From Saprospiraceae bacterium (lineage in GTDB: Bacteria; Bacteroidota; Bacteroidia; Chitinophagales; Saprospiraceae), in the NCBI GenBank assembly GCA_019187365.1, contig JABARE010000006.1, positions 62,001-126,000 on the forward strand: DNA of 64,000 nucleotides, in the 5' to 3' direction. Of the stretch, positions 38,680-48,222 are shown one piece after another (position 1 is the first letter of the stretch; each line of letters begins with the position of its first letter). The notes under the pieces are model-generated. The model was not told the DNA's origin. It worked only from the letters and a program-made list of their open reading frames with translations, and ran no database searches. The translations under genes and the position numbers were made by a program.

Positions 38680-41600
38680 ATGAAAAATTTAATGTGTAAA
38701 TTATTGATTACCACAATAATATTATTGCATGTACCACTTCATGCGCAGCAAGACCCGGCGGTTGGGAAAAGCCTGGAGCTCCTCCGGTCCCTAGCGCCCG
38801 GCCTGGGTTTGTCGAAAGAGGACATATCCGACGTCGCCGTTTCGGACCTCTACCGCTCGGAGCACAACGGCATCACCCACGTGTACCTGATCCAACGTTA
38901 CCGGGAAATCCCGGTCTACAACGCCATTACCTCGTTTCACGTTGCACCCGATGGACGGGTATTCGACAGTCCGTCGCGATTTTATTCGTCCCTGGCGGAT
39001 AAGGTGAATGCGACCCGGCCGGGGATCACCGAAGTGCAGGCGCTGACCCGCATCGTTGAGGACCTCCAGATCCCCAATGCGCTGGTACCCACCAACCTCG
39101 CCCGCAACGACCGGGGAGGCAGGGAATTTCCCGCTACGAACTTTACCATGAGTCCCATTCCCGTCAAATTGGTGTTCATGCCCGTTGATGAAGGCCGCAG
39201 CCTCAAGCTTGCCTGGGATCTTACCCTTGAGCTTTCTATGCGCGACGATTATTGGTCCATCCGGGTGGATGCTACGACCGGCGAGATCTTAGACCGGCAC
39301 AACTTAACGGTGAAATGCAGTTTCGGACACGTGCATAAACACGAGACACGCCATTCCCCTTCCGGAGAACAACAGCATGCCTGCACGGGAGCCGCGGCTA
39401 CATCAGTTCACGAATCCGCACCGGAAGCCCCAGTGGTTTCACCATATTCTACGGGTTCATATCGGGTCATTGCCGTACCGGATGAAAGCCCCAGGCACGG
39501 CAATCACCAACTCGTCGTCCAACCAGGATTTGCCAATGCTTCGCCCTATGGATGGCACGACACCAACGGCGTCGACGGACCTGAGCACCAGACCACCCGG
39601 GGCAACAACGTCCATGCCTATCTGGACCGGAATGCAGACAACATTGCTGATGGGCTTGAGCCAAATGGTGGAAGCGTCCTGCTGTTCGATTTTCCTTTTG
39701 ATTCAAATGAGGAGCCGGATGCATACAAAGAAGCGGCGCAGGTCAATTTGTTTTATATGAACAACATGATTCACGACATCAGTTACCAGTATGGCTTCAA
39801 CGAGCCGGCCGGCAATTTTCAGTCCAACAATTACGGCAAAGGAGGAAGGGATGCAGATTATGTCCGGGCAGAAGCACAGGACGGATCCGGCACCAGCAAC
39901 GCCAACTTCAGTACACCCGAAGACGGTACGGGCGGACGGATGCAAATGTTCCTGTGGCTGGCCTCTCAGGAGGAAACCTACATCGTAGGTCCTGATTCAT
40001 TAGCAGCTTCCATTGATTGCAGGCGTGGAGCGTTCGGCGCAGCTCCCACAGACGTTCCCATTAGGGCGCAGGTCGCGGTTGCAAACGATTACTCGGCCAA
40101 TCCCAGCCTAGGTTGTAAGGAGGGCTACAAACGGTCCGAAGTCGAGGGTAAGATCTTGCTCATCGAAAGGGGTACCTGTGAATTCGGACTTAAATCGCTC
40201 AACGCACAAAAGGCTGGAGCCGTGGCGGTCATCATCTGCAATTTCGACGATACTTATGTGAATATGGGTGCTGGCGCCGTTGGTGGTCAGGTCACCATTC
40301 CTGCCTACTTCACCACAAAGTCGATCTGCACCCGCCTCAAACTCATCGTGCAAACAGACACCCTCGTGATGGAGATCCGCCGGCCCGGAGCCAACGCAGG
40401 GCCTGACAGTTTGGATGGCGATTTCGACAACGGCATCATCGCCCATGAATACGGGCACGGCATTTCCAACCGGCTGACCGGGGGACCTTCCAGTTTTGGT
40501 TGCCTTGGCAACGGAGAGCAAATGGGGGAGGGCTGGAGCGATTTTATGACGCTGATCACCTCTGCAAAAGCAGGCGATTTTGGTGCCATGCCACGCGGGA
40601 TCGGCACCTTTGCACTCAACGAAAGGCCTGACGGATTGGGCATCCGGCGCAGGCCTTATACGACCGATATGAGCTTCAACGAATTCACGTATAAGGACAT
40701 GACTGCTGAAGTCCACGATCTGGGCGAGATCTGGACCACAGTCATCTGGGACCTCTACTGGGCGCTTGCCGACGAATATGGCTACGACCCGGATTTTACC
40801 AACAAGGCCGCCGGCAACAACATCGCCATTCAGCTTGTGTTTGATGGTATGAAACTCCAACCCTGTTCGCCGGGAATGATCGATGGTCGCAACGCCATTT
40901 TAAAAGCAGACACCATCAACAATAAAGGGGCTAATGCCTGTTTGATCTGGAATGTATTTGCCCGCAGGGGGATGGGCTATTTCGCCAAACAGGGATCGAA
41001 CAACCAGGTTGGTGACGAGACCCTGAGTTTTATTGCTGCGCCCATTTGCGTCGACAGGATCCTCTTTTCCAAGCGAGCCGGTTATTACAAAGATCCCGCA
41101 ACCTTTGTCAAAAATGACGTCGTCAAACCGGGAGACGCTTTCCACATTACCCTGGAAATCGACAATTACCGACCCGGCGCTGCCAATGATGTCGTAATCC
41201 GGGATCGAATTCCACAGGGATGCAGTTATGTAAGCGGCTCGGGATCGATTGCTCCCCAGGTTATTGGTGACGAGCTCGTATGGAACCTGGGTCAGATGAA
41301 ATCTTTGGAATCGCGGCGCATCGAATATTCCCTGCAGAGCAGCATTGCAAATGCTTCTTCTACTCTTTGGTACGACGATTGCGAATCAGGCGAAGGCATT
41401 TGGGAAGTTGACATACTGAAAGGTGACCGGCTATGGTACCACGACGAGGGATTTGGGGTGGACGACTCCTATTCCTGGATTGCTGAGGAAGGGGAAAATG
41501 GTTCAGATGATTTTTATTTTTTTAACAGGGAACCCTTCCAACTGGCCGACGACAATCCGGCCCTGCTTTTCTACCACTTCTTCAATACAGAGCAAGGTTT

Positions 41601-42267
41601 CGACGGCGGCATCGTCGAAGCATCAACCGACGGATTTGTATGGAGGCAGTTGACCGACGACAAATTTTCCTTGAACGGGTATTCCGGCCCCATAGACTAT
41701 CAGGCTTTTGTTGTGCCGAACCTGCTGGCTTTCTCGGGACAGTCGGATGGTTTTATTCCCTCAGTGATCGACCTTTCAGATTACAAGGGTAAGAGCGTTT
41801 ACCTGCGCTACCGCTTTGGCAACGACAGCCTGAACCTGAGTCCATACCAGACTACGATCCTGGGATGGGTCGTAGACAACATCGAACTGATCCTTCCACG
41901 GTTTTACAATTCTGAAGCCTGCCTGGCAACCGCAGAAGGGATCACGGAATGCGCATCACTCGACCGCAAAGGAGTGCTTGCCGATTCCGACAAGATCGTT
42001 GGCACCCGGGAGGGCGAAAATTCCTCCGGAGATTTGATGGTTTACCCCAACCCTGGAACCAAACAGGTGTATGTCCGCATGGACGATGACGCTGCTTATG
42101 ACGAATTGTCGCTGATGCAGACAAACGGCCAGGTGCTTCGGCGCATTCCTCTTGAGACCGGGAATCCGCTTTACGCCATCGACGCAGAAGAATTGCCGCG
42201 CGGGATGTTGATCCTGCGGGCTCACGGTCCCAATGGTACTGCCGTCCGTAAGTTATTCATTAGGTAA
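38680..42267 (+). CDS. Large secreted M36 (fungalysin-type) metalloprotease with PA and T9SS domains
   Basis: The 1195-residue protein has, in order, a signal peptide, an FTP-type propeptide (DLYRSEHNGITHVYLIQRYREIPVYNA), and the M36 catalytic domain with zinc motif HEYGH near residue 589 and a Glu ligand in GEGWSDF near 617. A protease-associated insert (GKILLIERGTCEFGLKSLNAQKAGAVAVII) sits before the zinc site. An Ig/DUF11-like domain (ITLEIDNYRPGAANDVVIRD), a jelly-roll-like region and a T9SS sorting domain (VYPNPGTKQVYV) follow. It should digest extracellular protein. Upstream frame to 38260 is antisense to rlmB and rejected. Confidence 0.93.
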   Translation: MKNLMCKLLITTIILLHVPLHAQQDPAVGKSLELLRSLAPGLGLSKEDISDVAVSDLYRSEHNGITHVYLIQRYREIPVYNAITSFHVAPDGRVFDSPSRFYSSLADKVNATRPGITEVQALTRIVEDLQIPNALVPTNLARNDRGGREFPATNFTMSPIPVKLVFMPVDEGRSLKLAWDLTLELSMRDDYWSIRVDATTGEILDRHNLTVKCSFGHVHKHETRHSPSGEQQHACTGAAATSVHESAPEAPVVSPYSTGSYRVIAVPDESPRHGNHQLVVQPGFANASPYGWHDTNGVDGPEHQTTRGNNVHAYLDRNADNIADGLEPNGGSVLLFDFPFDSNEEPDAYKEAAQVNLFYMNNMIHDISYQYGFNEPAGNFQSNNYGKGGRDADYVRAEAQDGSGTSNANFSTPEDGTGGRMQMFLWLASQEETYIVGPDSLAASIDCRRGAFGAAPTDVPIRAQVAVANDYSANPSLGCKEGYKRSEVEGKILLIERGTCEFGLKSLNAQKAGAVAVIICNFDDTYVNMGAGAVGGQVTIPAYFTTKSICTRLKLIVQTDTLVMEIRRPGANAGPDSLDGDFDNGIIAHEYGHGISNRLTGGPSSFGCLGNGEQMGEGWSDFMTLITSAKAGDFGAMPRGIGTFALNERPDGLGIRRRPYTTDMSFNEFTYKDMTAEVHDLGEIWTTVIWDLYWALADEYGYDPDFTNKAAGNNIAIQLVFDGMKLQPCSPGMIDGRNAILKADTINNKGANACLIWNVFARRGMGYFAKQGSNNQVGDETLSFIAAPICVDRILFSKRAGYYKDPATFVKNDVVKPGDAFHITLEIDNYRPGAANDVVIRDRIPQGCSYVSGSGSIAPQVIGDELVWNLGQMKSLESRRIEYSLQSSIANASSTLWYDDCESGEGIWEVDILKGDRLWYHDEGFGVDDSYSWIAEEGENGSDDFYFFNREPFQLADDNPALLFYHFFNTEQGFDGGIVEASTDGFVWRQLTDDKFSLNGYSGPIDYQAFVVPNLLAFSGQSDGFIPSVIDLSDYKGKSVYLRYRFGNDSLNLSPYQTTILGWVVDNIELILPRFYNSEACLATAEGITECASLDRKGVLADSDKIVGTREGENSSGDLMVYPNPGTKQVYVRMDDDAAYDELSLMQTNGQVLRRIPLETGNPLYAIDAEELPRGMLILRAHGPNGTAVRKLFIR

Positions 42268-42284
42268 ACGAACGTTAGTTCGTT
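42267..42284. repeat. Palindromic repeat, copy G (hairpin form)
   Basis: AACGAAC-GTTA-GTTCGTT: two arms of seven bases with a four-base loop. The first base is the last A of the protease stop codon. A true terminator follows 16 bases later, so this copy is not needed as the terminator. Confidence 0.6.
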
Positions 42285-42299
42285 AAACGATCTGTTGAG

Positions 42300-42334
42300 A
42301 ATCCGGATGCCGTTAGGTGTCCGGATTTTTTTTT
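42300..42334 (+). terminator. Intrinsic terminator of M36 protease gene
   Basis: AATCCGGA and TCCGGATT form an 8-base stem with a 12-base loop (which can extend with GCC/GGT), followed by eight to nine T residues. A strong, well-placed terminator. Confidence 0.8.
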
Positions 42335-42339
42335 GCGCA

Positions 42340-42351
42340 AGGTACCCTTAA
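42340..42351. repeat. Possible solo end of the TIR hairpin element
   Basis: AGGTACCCTTAA is an exact 12-base match to the inverted complement of the left terminus of the element at 22326. Nothing internal to the element is found nearby. It may be a remnant or chance. Confidence 0.3.
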
Positions 42352-42410
42352 TGCAAAGCAGCAATTTTGCCAGAGAATGGAATAAAATTGAGGAATACCG
42401 GGGGAAAGAT

Positions 42411-42845
42411 TCAGGGTTCAAATACCTGAACCTTGCGGGTGATCTCCACGAAGCGTTTTGTGAATTTGCCCTCGTATCGCGTGGCGCGGATGAGGTGGTT
42501 GTCGATCCAGTGGTAATTGCCTCCTCTGGGCTTGTTGAGCAACAGGAAATGATAATTGAAACCGCGCAGTTTTAGCCATGTTTCCGTGATCTCCCGGTGC
42601 GCCTCCGTACGAGAAGTAAAGAAGGTGATGATGTGCCCTTCGTCGTACCAGTGGTTGATGACTTTCAACGCGTCGGGATATGCTTCGGCGGTGACCATGC
42701 GTTCCGGTTCCTCGTTGGGAATGTCGTCGCAGATGGTTCCATCAATATCGATCAGAAAATTCTTGACTTCAGGGGGCAGAATGGGTGATACCCGGTGGCC
42801 TTCGGCATCGGTATTTTCCTTGAGAATGGATTCGTCGTTCATCAT
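42411..42845 (-). CDS. HAD-like phosphatase domain protein
   Basis: The 144-residue protein carries HAD motif I as FLIDIDGTICDD (nucleophile Asp) near residue 33 and motif II as FFTSRTEAH near 75. Motif III/IV appear degenerate; a C-terminal WIDNHLI could supply the last Asp. Similar short HAD proteins are found next to surface-sugar genes and are sometimes labelled phosphoheptose isomerase-related. Substrate is unknown. It follows the coiled-coil gene by 15 bases and is probably co-transcribed. Confidence 0.78.
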   Translation of the reverse strand: MMNDESILKENTDAEGHRVSPILPPEVKNFLIDIDGTICDDIPNEEPERMVTAEAYPDALKVINHWYDEGHIITFFTSRTEAHREITETWLKLRGFNYHFLLLNKPRGGNYHWIDNHLIRATRYEGKFTKRFVEITRKVQVFEP

Positions 42846-42860
42846 CTGAATTCGATGGAT

Positions 42861-44213
42861 TCATTCTTCATCCAGGGTGCTATCCATATTGTGGCTTGAG
42901 GGACTTTCTTGCTCTGGTTGCACTTCAGTTGCAGATGAAGACTCTTTTGCCTCACCGGGCTCGGCACTCGCAAGGTCTTTTTTGCGACTACCTTTTTTGC
43001 GGACTTCTTTCAGCGCTTCAGCCGCTTTTGTAAGCTTATCCTGGACGTCCTCTGGTATGTTTTCCTGGGATTGCACAATGGAATCCGCGATCTGGGCCTT
43101 TACTTTTTCTTTTTCCGCTTCGAGAAGTGCATTTTGCTCGAGGCGTTTCTGGTTTTTCTCCTCTCGCTTTTTCATCGAGGCCTGTTGGCGGTCGAGCTTT
43201 TCGCGGGTGGCCAGCAACTCCTCCAGTTTCGCTTCCTTCGATTTTAGGCGCTCTTCGATCATTCGAATCTTTGCTACCCGGATCTGAGCCTCCAGTTGTC
43301 CGTCGGTTACCGCGATCCGCCTGTTTTCGAAATCGATGTTCTTGCGCTCAAAGGCAATGGAATCCTCAAGCCGCTTGATGGCTCCCAGCAAACCCTCGTA
43401 TCGCTTGTTGAATTTGTCGGCAGCTCCTTCATCCTGATGACGGTGTTGAGGCCGGCTTTCGCGCTTGCTGCGAATGAGGTTGAAGTTTTCGTTGATCCTG
43501 GCCAACAGCGCTTCAAAATCCTTGCGCAGCAATCCACGCTGCTTGATATCCTTCTGGATGGCGATCATCTCGTCGATCAGCGGCTTGATCACGGCGCCGC
43601 TTTCTATTTTCGTAGTGATCGCCGAAAGCTTATCTGAAAACTGCTGGGCCAGGTCACGGGATTTTTGGCTCATGACCGATTGTCGCGCTTTTCTGAGTTT
43701 TTTGAGCTCGTCAAACAGTGCATTCGATTTTTCTCTGAGCGAATCAGAGTGATCACGGAGAATGTTTTTGTCAAAAATGTGCTGTTGAACGCCTGCCCAC
43801 AGATCCCGAAGCTCATTCCAAAGGTTTTCGTCGAATTCCTCCAGGCGCTTGATCTTATCGGACAAGTCCTCCAGCTGGTTTTTGAAATTTTTGTAGAGCT
43901 TGGTGGAGAGCACGACAAAATGCCATTCCATTTGGGCGCGCTGAACGACATCCGATTTTTCCACCTTGAGGTCGTCGGGGAGAATGGTATCTGCCATCGT
44001 TAGTTCTATCACTCGATGAGCGGCGGAACCCGGAAAATCCAGATCAGATCCCACCCTCCAGTGCGACATCATCTGGTTGTAAAAATCTTCGGTGATGTCC
44101 GCTTCAGAAATGCTCCAAATGTCGACTTTATTTTCGTCGGCATTCAGTGAAATGGCCAGCAACACGCGCTCCTCATTGTTATTGGTCCCCCAAATGACCA
44201 GCCTGGATTTCAT
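42861..44213 (-). CDS. Coiled-coil protein of unknown function
   Basis: I do not recognise a family. The 450-residue product lacks a signal peptide. Residues 1-85 look globular (RLVIWGTNNNEERVLLAI at the N-terminus). About 95-390 are a long, charged, heptad-rich helical rod (IRMIEERLKSKEAKLEELL). The C-terminal about 60 residues are low-complexity, rich in Ser and Glu (ESSSATEVQPEQESPSS). The arrangement suggests a cytoplasmic scaffold or filament-forming protein. It precedes the HAD gene by 15 bases. Length and absence of a catalytic motif leave the role open. Confidence 0.75.
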   Translation of the reverse strand: MKSRLVIWGTNNNEERVLLAISLNADENKVDIWSISEADITEDFYNQMMSHWRVGSDLDFPGSAAHRVIELTMADTILPDDLKVEKSDVVQRAQMEWHFVVLSTKLYKNFKNQLEDLSDKIKRLEEFDENLWNELRDLWAGVQQHIFDKNILRDHSDSLREKSNALFDELKKLRKARQSVMSQKSRDLAQQFSDKLSAITTKIESGAVIKPLIDEMIAIQKDIKQRGLLRKDFEALLARINENFNLIRSKRESRPQHRHQDEGAADKFNKRYEGLLGAIKRLEDSIAFERKNIDFENRRIAVTDGQLEAQIRVAKIRMIEERLKSKEAKLEELLATREKLDRQQASMKKREEKNQKRLEQNALLEAEKEKVKAQIADSIVQSQENIPEDVQDKLTKAAEALKEVRKKGSRKKDLASAEPGEAKESSSATEVQPEQESPSSHNMDSTLDEE

Positions 44214-44252
44214 GAAATCTCTTTTACTTTCCCCAATTTGTACTATATAGAC

Positions 44253-44275
44253 CTCTGATAAAGAGGTTTTTGTAT
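44253..44275 (+). terminator. Candidate terminator facing plus strand
   Basis: ACCTCT/AGAGGT with a short loop is followed by TTTTTG on the plus strand. Both neighbouring genes run on the minus strand, so it would stop antisense transcription entering asd. Could be chance. Confidence 0.25.
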
Positions 44276-44386
44276 GTTGTTATGCCCACTTGATCCCCAA
44301 TGGCCCGATGGTACGGAAGGGTCTAAGGGTCCGGGTGTGAGTGCAAAAATCAATCCAAATTCCCGAAATTCCAATAAAATTGAATT

Positions 44387-45385
44387 TCATCGGACCAGCC
44401 CGCGCGTGAGCAACAACTGTGCAATTTGCACGGCATTGGTGGCAGCACCCTTTCGCAGGTTGTCGGCCGTGACCCAAAGGTTGATCGCGCGCTCTGTTGA
44501 AGGATCGCGGCGAATTCTTCCGACAAATACCTCGTTCCGGTTTTGGGATTGCAGGGGGGTAGGGTACGTTGCGGTGGAGGGGTCGTCGAGTACCACCACT
44601 CCGGGGGCTGCCTTCAAAAGGGACCGTATGTCTTCGATGTCGAAATCTGATTTTAGTTCGGCGTTGATGGATTCCGAGTGGCCGCCGTGAACCGGAACGC
44701 GCACAGCAGTTGCTGTGATGCGCATGGCCGGATCACCAAGGATTTTCTGCGTTTCGTTCACCAGTTTCATTTCTTCTTTGGTATAGCCGTTTTCCATAAA
44801 GACATCGCACTGAGGGATGCAATTTTCGAAAATGGGATGAACGTAAGCACGTGGCTCCGGCACGGTGTTTCCGTCGCGTTCTGCTTCGTATTGGCGGACT
44901 GCTTTCATTCCCGTTCCGGTAAAGGATTGGTACGTCGAAATCACCAGACGAGAAATGCCATACACTTTGTGTATCGGATGCAGCGCCACGACCATTTGGA
45001 TCGTAGAGCAATTGGGGTTTGCAATGATGTAGGAATTGCCCCGGACCTCACCAGAGTTAACTTCCGGAACGACCAGAGGACAAGCGGGATCCATTCTCCA
45101 TGCCGACGAATTGTCGATGACGTAACATCCTCGACCGGCAAACTGGGGGGCCCACTCCAGCGAAGTGGCGGCACCAGCCGAAAAGATGGCCACGTCCGGC
45201 TTTTGTTGAAGAACCTCAGCGGCGCGTTCTACTCGATGCTCCTGCCCTTTCCACAACAGCAATTTTCCCACCGAAGCTTCCGATGCTACGAAACTGATCC
45301 TGTCGTATGGGAAATTAACTTCTTCCAGAACTTCCAATAGCTTTTGTCCAACAAGGCCCGTAACGCCAACTATAACAAGATGCAT
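44387..45385 (-). CDS. asd: Aspartate-semialdehyde dehydrogenase
   Basis: This enzyme reduces aspartyl phosphate to the semialdehyde on the route to lysine, threonine, methionine and diaminopimelate. The 332-residue protein has the NADP-binding start (VGVTGLVGQKLLEVL) and the catalytic Cys in NPNCSTIQM near residue 128. The substrate-binding ESINAELK and the His in RVPVHGGHSE near 232 are also present. A strong two-box promoter lies immediately upstream. It appears monocistronic. Confidence 0.95.
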   Translation of the reverse strand: MHLVIVGVTGLVGQKLLEVLEEVNFPYDRISFVASEASVGKLLLWKGQEHRVERAAEVLQQKPDVAIFSAGAATSLEWAPQFAGRGCYVIDNSSAWRMDPACPLVVPEVNSGEVRGNSYIIANPNCSTIQMVVALHPIHKVYGISRLVISTYQSFTGTGMKAVRQYEAERDGNTVPEPRAYVHPIFENCIPQCDVFMENGYTKEEMKLVNETQKILGDPAMRITATAVRVPVHGGHSESINAELKSDFDIEDIRSLLKAAPGVVVLDDPSTATYPTPLQSQNRNEVFVGRIRRDPSTERAINLWVTADNLRKGAATNAVQIAQLLLTRGLVR

Positions 45386-45404
45386 CGCTTTTATAGATTT
45401 TCTG

Positions 45405-45434
45405 CAAAGTTAATCGCCTTGATAGCGCAGGCAA
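45405..45434 (-). promoter_or_regulatory. Bacteroidota-type promoter of asd
   Basis: On the minus strand TTG (45432-45434) and TAACTTTG (45405-45412) are separated by exactly 19 bases. The predicted start near 45398 gives a leader of about 13 bases. Confidence 0.7.
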
Positions 45435-45654
45435 ACGAAAGTCTGCCGAATTGACCTGTCCGTGCCACCTTTCTCGCACCCTACTCCTTACTCGTGAGAT
45501 TGCAGGGTTTCCACCACTTCTTTGAATGAGCGTTTGCATTTTTCGCAGCTGCCTTTTGACGAGCTTTTGTGAAGAGCGATTTTAATTATTGATTTCCCGA
45601 AAGCGCTTATGGAATCGCTTGCTGCTGCTGCCTTGCATGTCTTAGCTTAGCACA

Positions 45655-48222
45655 ATGAGAACCACCCTGCAGATCATGGTGCTGTGGGCATTCGCAAGCA
45701 TGTCCGCTGAAGCACAATGGACAGATCATTTCGACGGCACTTTGGACACGGCCTGGTTCGGAGATCGCAGCCATTTTACAATCGATGCAGCGGCGAGATT
45801 GAGGTTGATGTCCCCGACCGCCGGAACGTCTGAACTCTGGAGGCGATACAAACTTATGGATTCAGTGGTCGTGACGTGTACCACATACCTCGAGTTCAGT
45901 CCTTCGGCAACCAACAAACTAATGATCTACCTGGCTTCGTCAGAACCCAGGACAAATGCCGACGGCCAATTGCAGCTGGAAATCGGAGAGAACGGAAACC
46001 TCGACACCTGGAGATTGTATTGCACTTTCAACGGCAAGGATTCTTTGCTTGGAGGCGGAGCGCCTGGATCATTAGCAGTGGGCCCGCTTTCCATCCGGTT
46101 CTCGCTAAAGCGGCAGCCCCCGAACCTATGGACCATCTATGCGGGTCCGGAAGTTGCCGATACTCCCATCGTCGGAACGACATTTGCTTCGGATTGGCCT
46201 GCCGGTGAAGAAGGCAGTTTTTTTGGCATCCGGTGCGTTTACACCGAGACAAGGAAATCGGCATTTGCTTTCGACGACGTTTCGGCCACTGTCGACAGAA
46301 CTCCGCCGTACATTTCCGGTCACCAGATTGCAGGAAATGAAACCATCGCCTTCCGTTTCGACGAAAACGTCGATAGCCTTCTGTGCAACAAAACCATGCG
46401 CTTCCTGCTCGATGGTAAGGATGTCCCGGTTTTTGCTCAGTGGATTTCGGAAACGGTCGTACAGCTGACTTTTGGAAGTGCCTTCGTGTCGGGAAAGCGC
46501 TACACCCTCGATTACAAAGGAATTGTAGACCTTTCCGGCAACGTCAGCCAACCCGTGCTCTATAAATTTCGCACAGGCAATGGAAGGACGCCACAGACGG
46601 CAGAACTCCTCATTTCCGAAGTCATGCCGGACCCCTCTCCGCCTTTTATGCTTCCGGAAGCAGAATACGTGGAAATCCACAACCGCACCCCGGATTTTCT
46701 GAATCTTTCAGGATGCCGCTTTTCGGATGGTTCCTCCTGGGTTGTGCTTCCCGACAGCATCATACCACCGGATGCGTATGCAATTCTTTGTCCGGGAGCC
46801 GCCGTTGCGGCATTTGAAAAGTACGGGATGACGGTTGGTGTGGATGCATTCCCGGCGCTAAACAATGCCGGCGATGTGTTGGAGTTGCGCGATCCCCGGG
46901 ACCGATACATCTTTCAATGCAGCTATTCACTGGCAGACTATGGAGATGCCGTAATGGCAGAGGGCGGATATGCGCTGGAATGGGTTTTTGTTGAAGCGCC
47001 CTGCATCGCCCGTGGTGGCTTTGCACCAAGCCGGGATCCACGGCGTGGAACACCGGGCACAGCGAATTCCTGGATTTCTGTTGATCGCGACACCTCGGGC
47101 CCCCAAATTGATCATGTATTTGCGCTCAGCGAATGGGAAGTGGCGCTTCATTTTGATGAATTACTTGATCCTGATCTGGTGATGCACCCGGAAAGCTTTC
47201 GCGTGGACCCGGGCATAGGGGTCGCAGCGGTGGACTTTGGCGATGCAAACAATGAATTGCGTTTGTTGCTCCACCAACCGCTGGAATTTGGTCGCTGGTA
47301 TGTCGCGGAATGCGATGAAGTCGCCGACTGCGGTGGCAGGGTATCGCGCGTTACCAGTGAATCCTTCGCAAAACCCAAAGTACCCGTGCCAGGCGACCTG
47401 GTCTGGTCGGAAGTCCTGTTCAACCCCTGGAGCTACCACTTCGATTTTGTCGAGATCCACAACCGTTCCGCAGCGCCCATTGCACTCAAAGGGCTTGTGT
47501 TGTCAAATCCGATGACCGGTGAAGCAAGCTATCCCCTGAATGGACAGCGGGTAATTGCCCCGGGTGGATATTTCGCCCTGACCTCCGATCCCGTCGACCT
47601 CGCATCGGTTTATCCGGCATGTGACCTTCGCAACACAGCAGCAGAGGCCCTTCCCCCCATCGATGACGCCGGAGGCACACTCGTGCTTTCACATGCTGAC
47701 GGACAACGCTTACTAACACTCGATAGTTTTACTTTTTCCAGTGCCTGGCATCACCCATGGGTTGGCGATCCGGAGGGTAAGTCACTGGAAAAAATAAACC
47801 CTGCATTGCCCTCAGAACTCCCCGGAAGCTGGCAAACAGCCCTGGCCGGTATGGGTTTTGCTACGCCCGGCAGATCCAACAGCCAAAATTTCGCAGCGCG
47901 AGACCCCGGAGCCGGAAAACCCTTTTCAGTTCAATCGGGAAGGGTCAGTCCAAACGGTGACGGGCACGAGGACAGCTGGATCCTCACTTTTGCTGCCATC
48001 GAGACGGGATGGCATGCTTCAATAGATTTATTCGATCTGTCGGGCAATGGGGTGTGCCGGATTTTTAGCGGTCTCGTTGCGCCGCTCCAGTGGATCACTT
48101 GGCACGGTCAGGGCCCCCAGGAACAGCTGTTGACGCCGGGAAACTACATAGCCGTCATTTCTTTGAAACATCCTTCCGGTCGGCAATCCGAATACAAGGA
48201 AGCCGTCACCCTGCTTCGCTGA
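45655..48222 (+). CDS. Secreted protein with two lamin-tail domains and Ig-like domains
   Basis: The 855-residue protein begins with a signal peptide (to about AEAQ). A jelly-roll-like N-terminal region (about 20-215) is followed by a bacterial Ig-like domain, a first lamin-tail domain (ELLISEVMPDPSPP...YVEIHNRT), a second Ig-like domain, a second lamin-tail domain (DLVWSEVLFNP...FVEIHNRS) and a C-terminal FlgD/gliding-type domain opening with VSPNGDGHEDSW, which suggests T9SS type B-like export. Lamin-tail domains often accompany extracellular nucleases. The stop overlaps the start of the EEP-like gene (TGATG), so the two are coupled. Confidence 0.8.
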   Translation: MRTTLQIMVLWAFASMSAEAQWTDHFDGTLDTAWFGDRSHFTIDAAARLRLMSPTAGTSELWRRYKLMDSVVVTCTTYLEFSPSATNKLMIYLASSEPRTNADGQLQLEIGENGNLDTWRLYCTFNGKDSLLGGGAPGSLAVGPLSIRFSLKRQPPNLWTIYAGPEVADTPIVGTTFASDWPAGEEGSFFGIRCVYTETRKSAFAFDDVSATVDRTPPYISGHQIAGNETIAFRFDENVDSLLCNKTMRFLLDGKDVPVFAQWISETVVQLTFGSAFVSGKRYTLDYKGIVDLSGNVSQPVLYKFRTGNGRTPQTAELLISEVMPDPSPPFMLPEAEYVEIHNRTPDFLNLSGCRFSDGSSWVVLPDSIIPPDAYAILCPGAAVAAFEKYGMTVGVDAFPALNNAGDVLELRDPRDRYIFQCSYSLADYGDAVMAEGGYALEWVFVEAPCIARGGFAPSRDPRRGTPGTANSWISVDRDTSGPQIDHVFALSEWEVALHFDELLDPDLVMHPESFRVDPGIGVAAVDFGDANNELRLLLHQPLEFGRWYVAECDEVADCGGRVSRVTSESFAKPKVPVPGDLVWSEVLFNPWSYHFDFVEIHNRSAAPIALKGLVLSNPMTGEASYPLNGQRVIAPGGYFALTSDPVDLASVYPACDLRNTAAEALPPIDDAGGTLVLSHADGQRLLTLDSFTFSSAWHHPWVGDPEGKSLEKINPALPSELPGSWQTALAGMGFATPGRSNSQNFAARDPGAGKPFSVQSGRVSPNGDGHEDSWILTFAAIETGWHASIDLFDLSGNGVCRIFSGLVAPLQWITWHGQGPQEQLLTPGNYIAVISLKHPSGRQSEYKEAVTLLR

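Noticed and set aside
45488..45655. Minus-strand open frame of about 55 codons ending in SCEKCKRSFKEVVETLQSHE, with a CxxC pair
   Set aside because: The protein-like end is appealing, but there is no ATG, GTG or TTG in frame after the upstream stop. It may be a gene remnant or chance; not reported as a gene.
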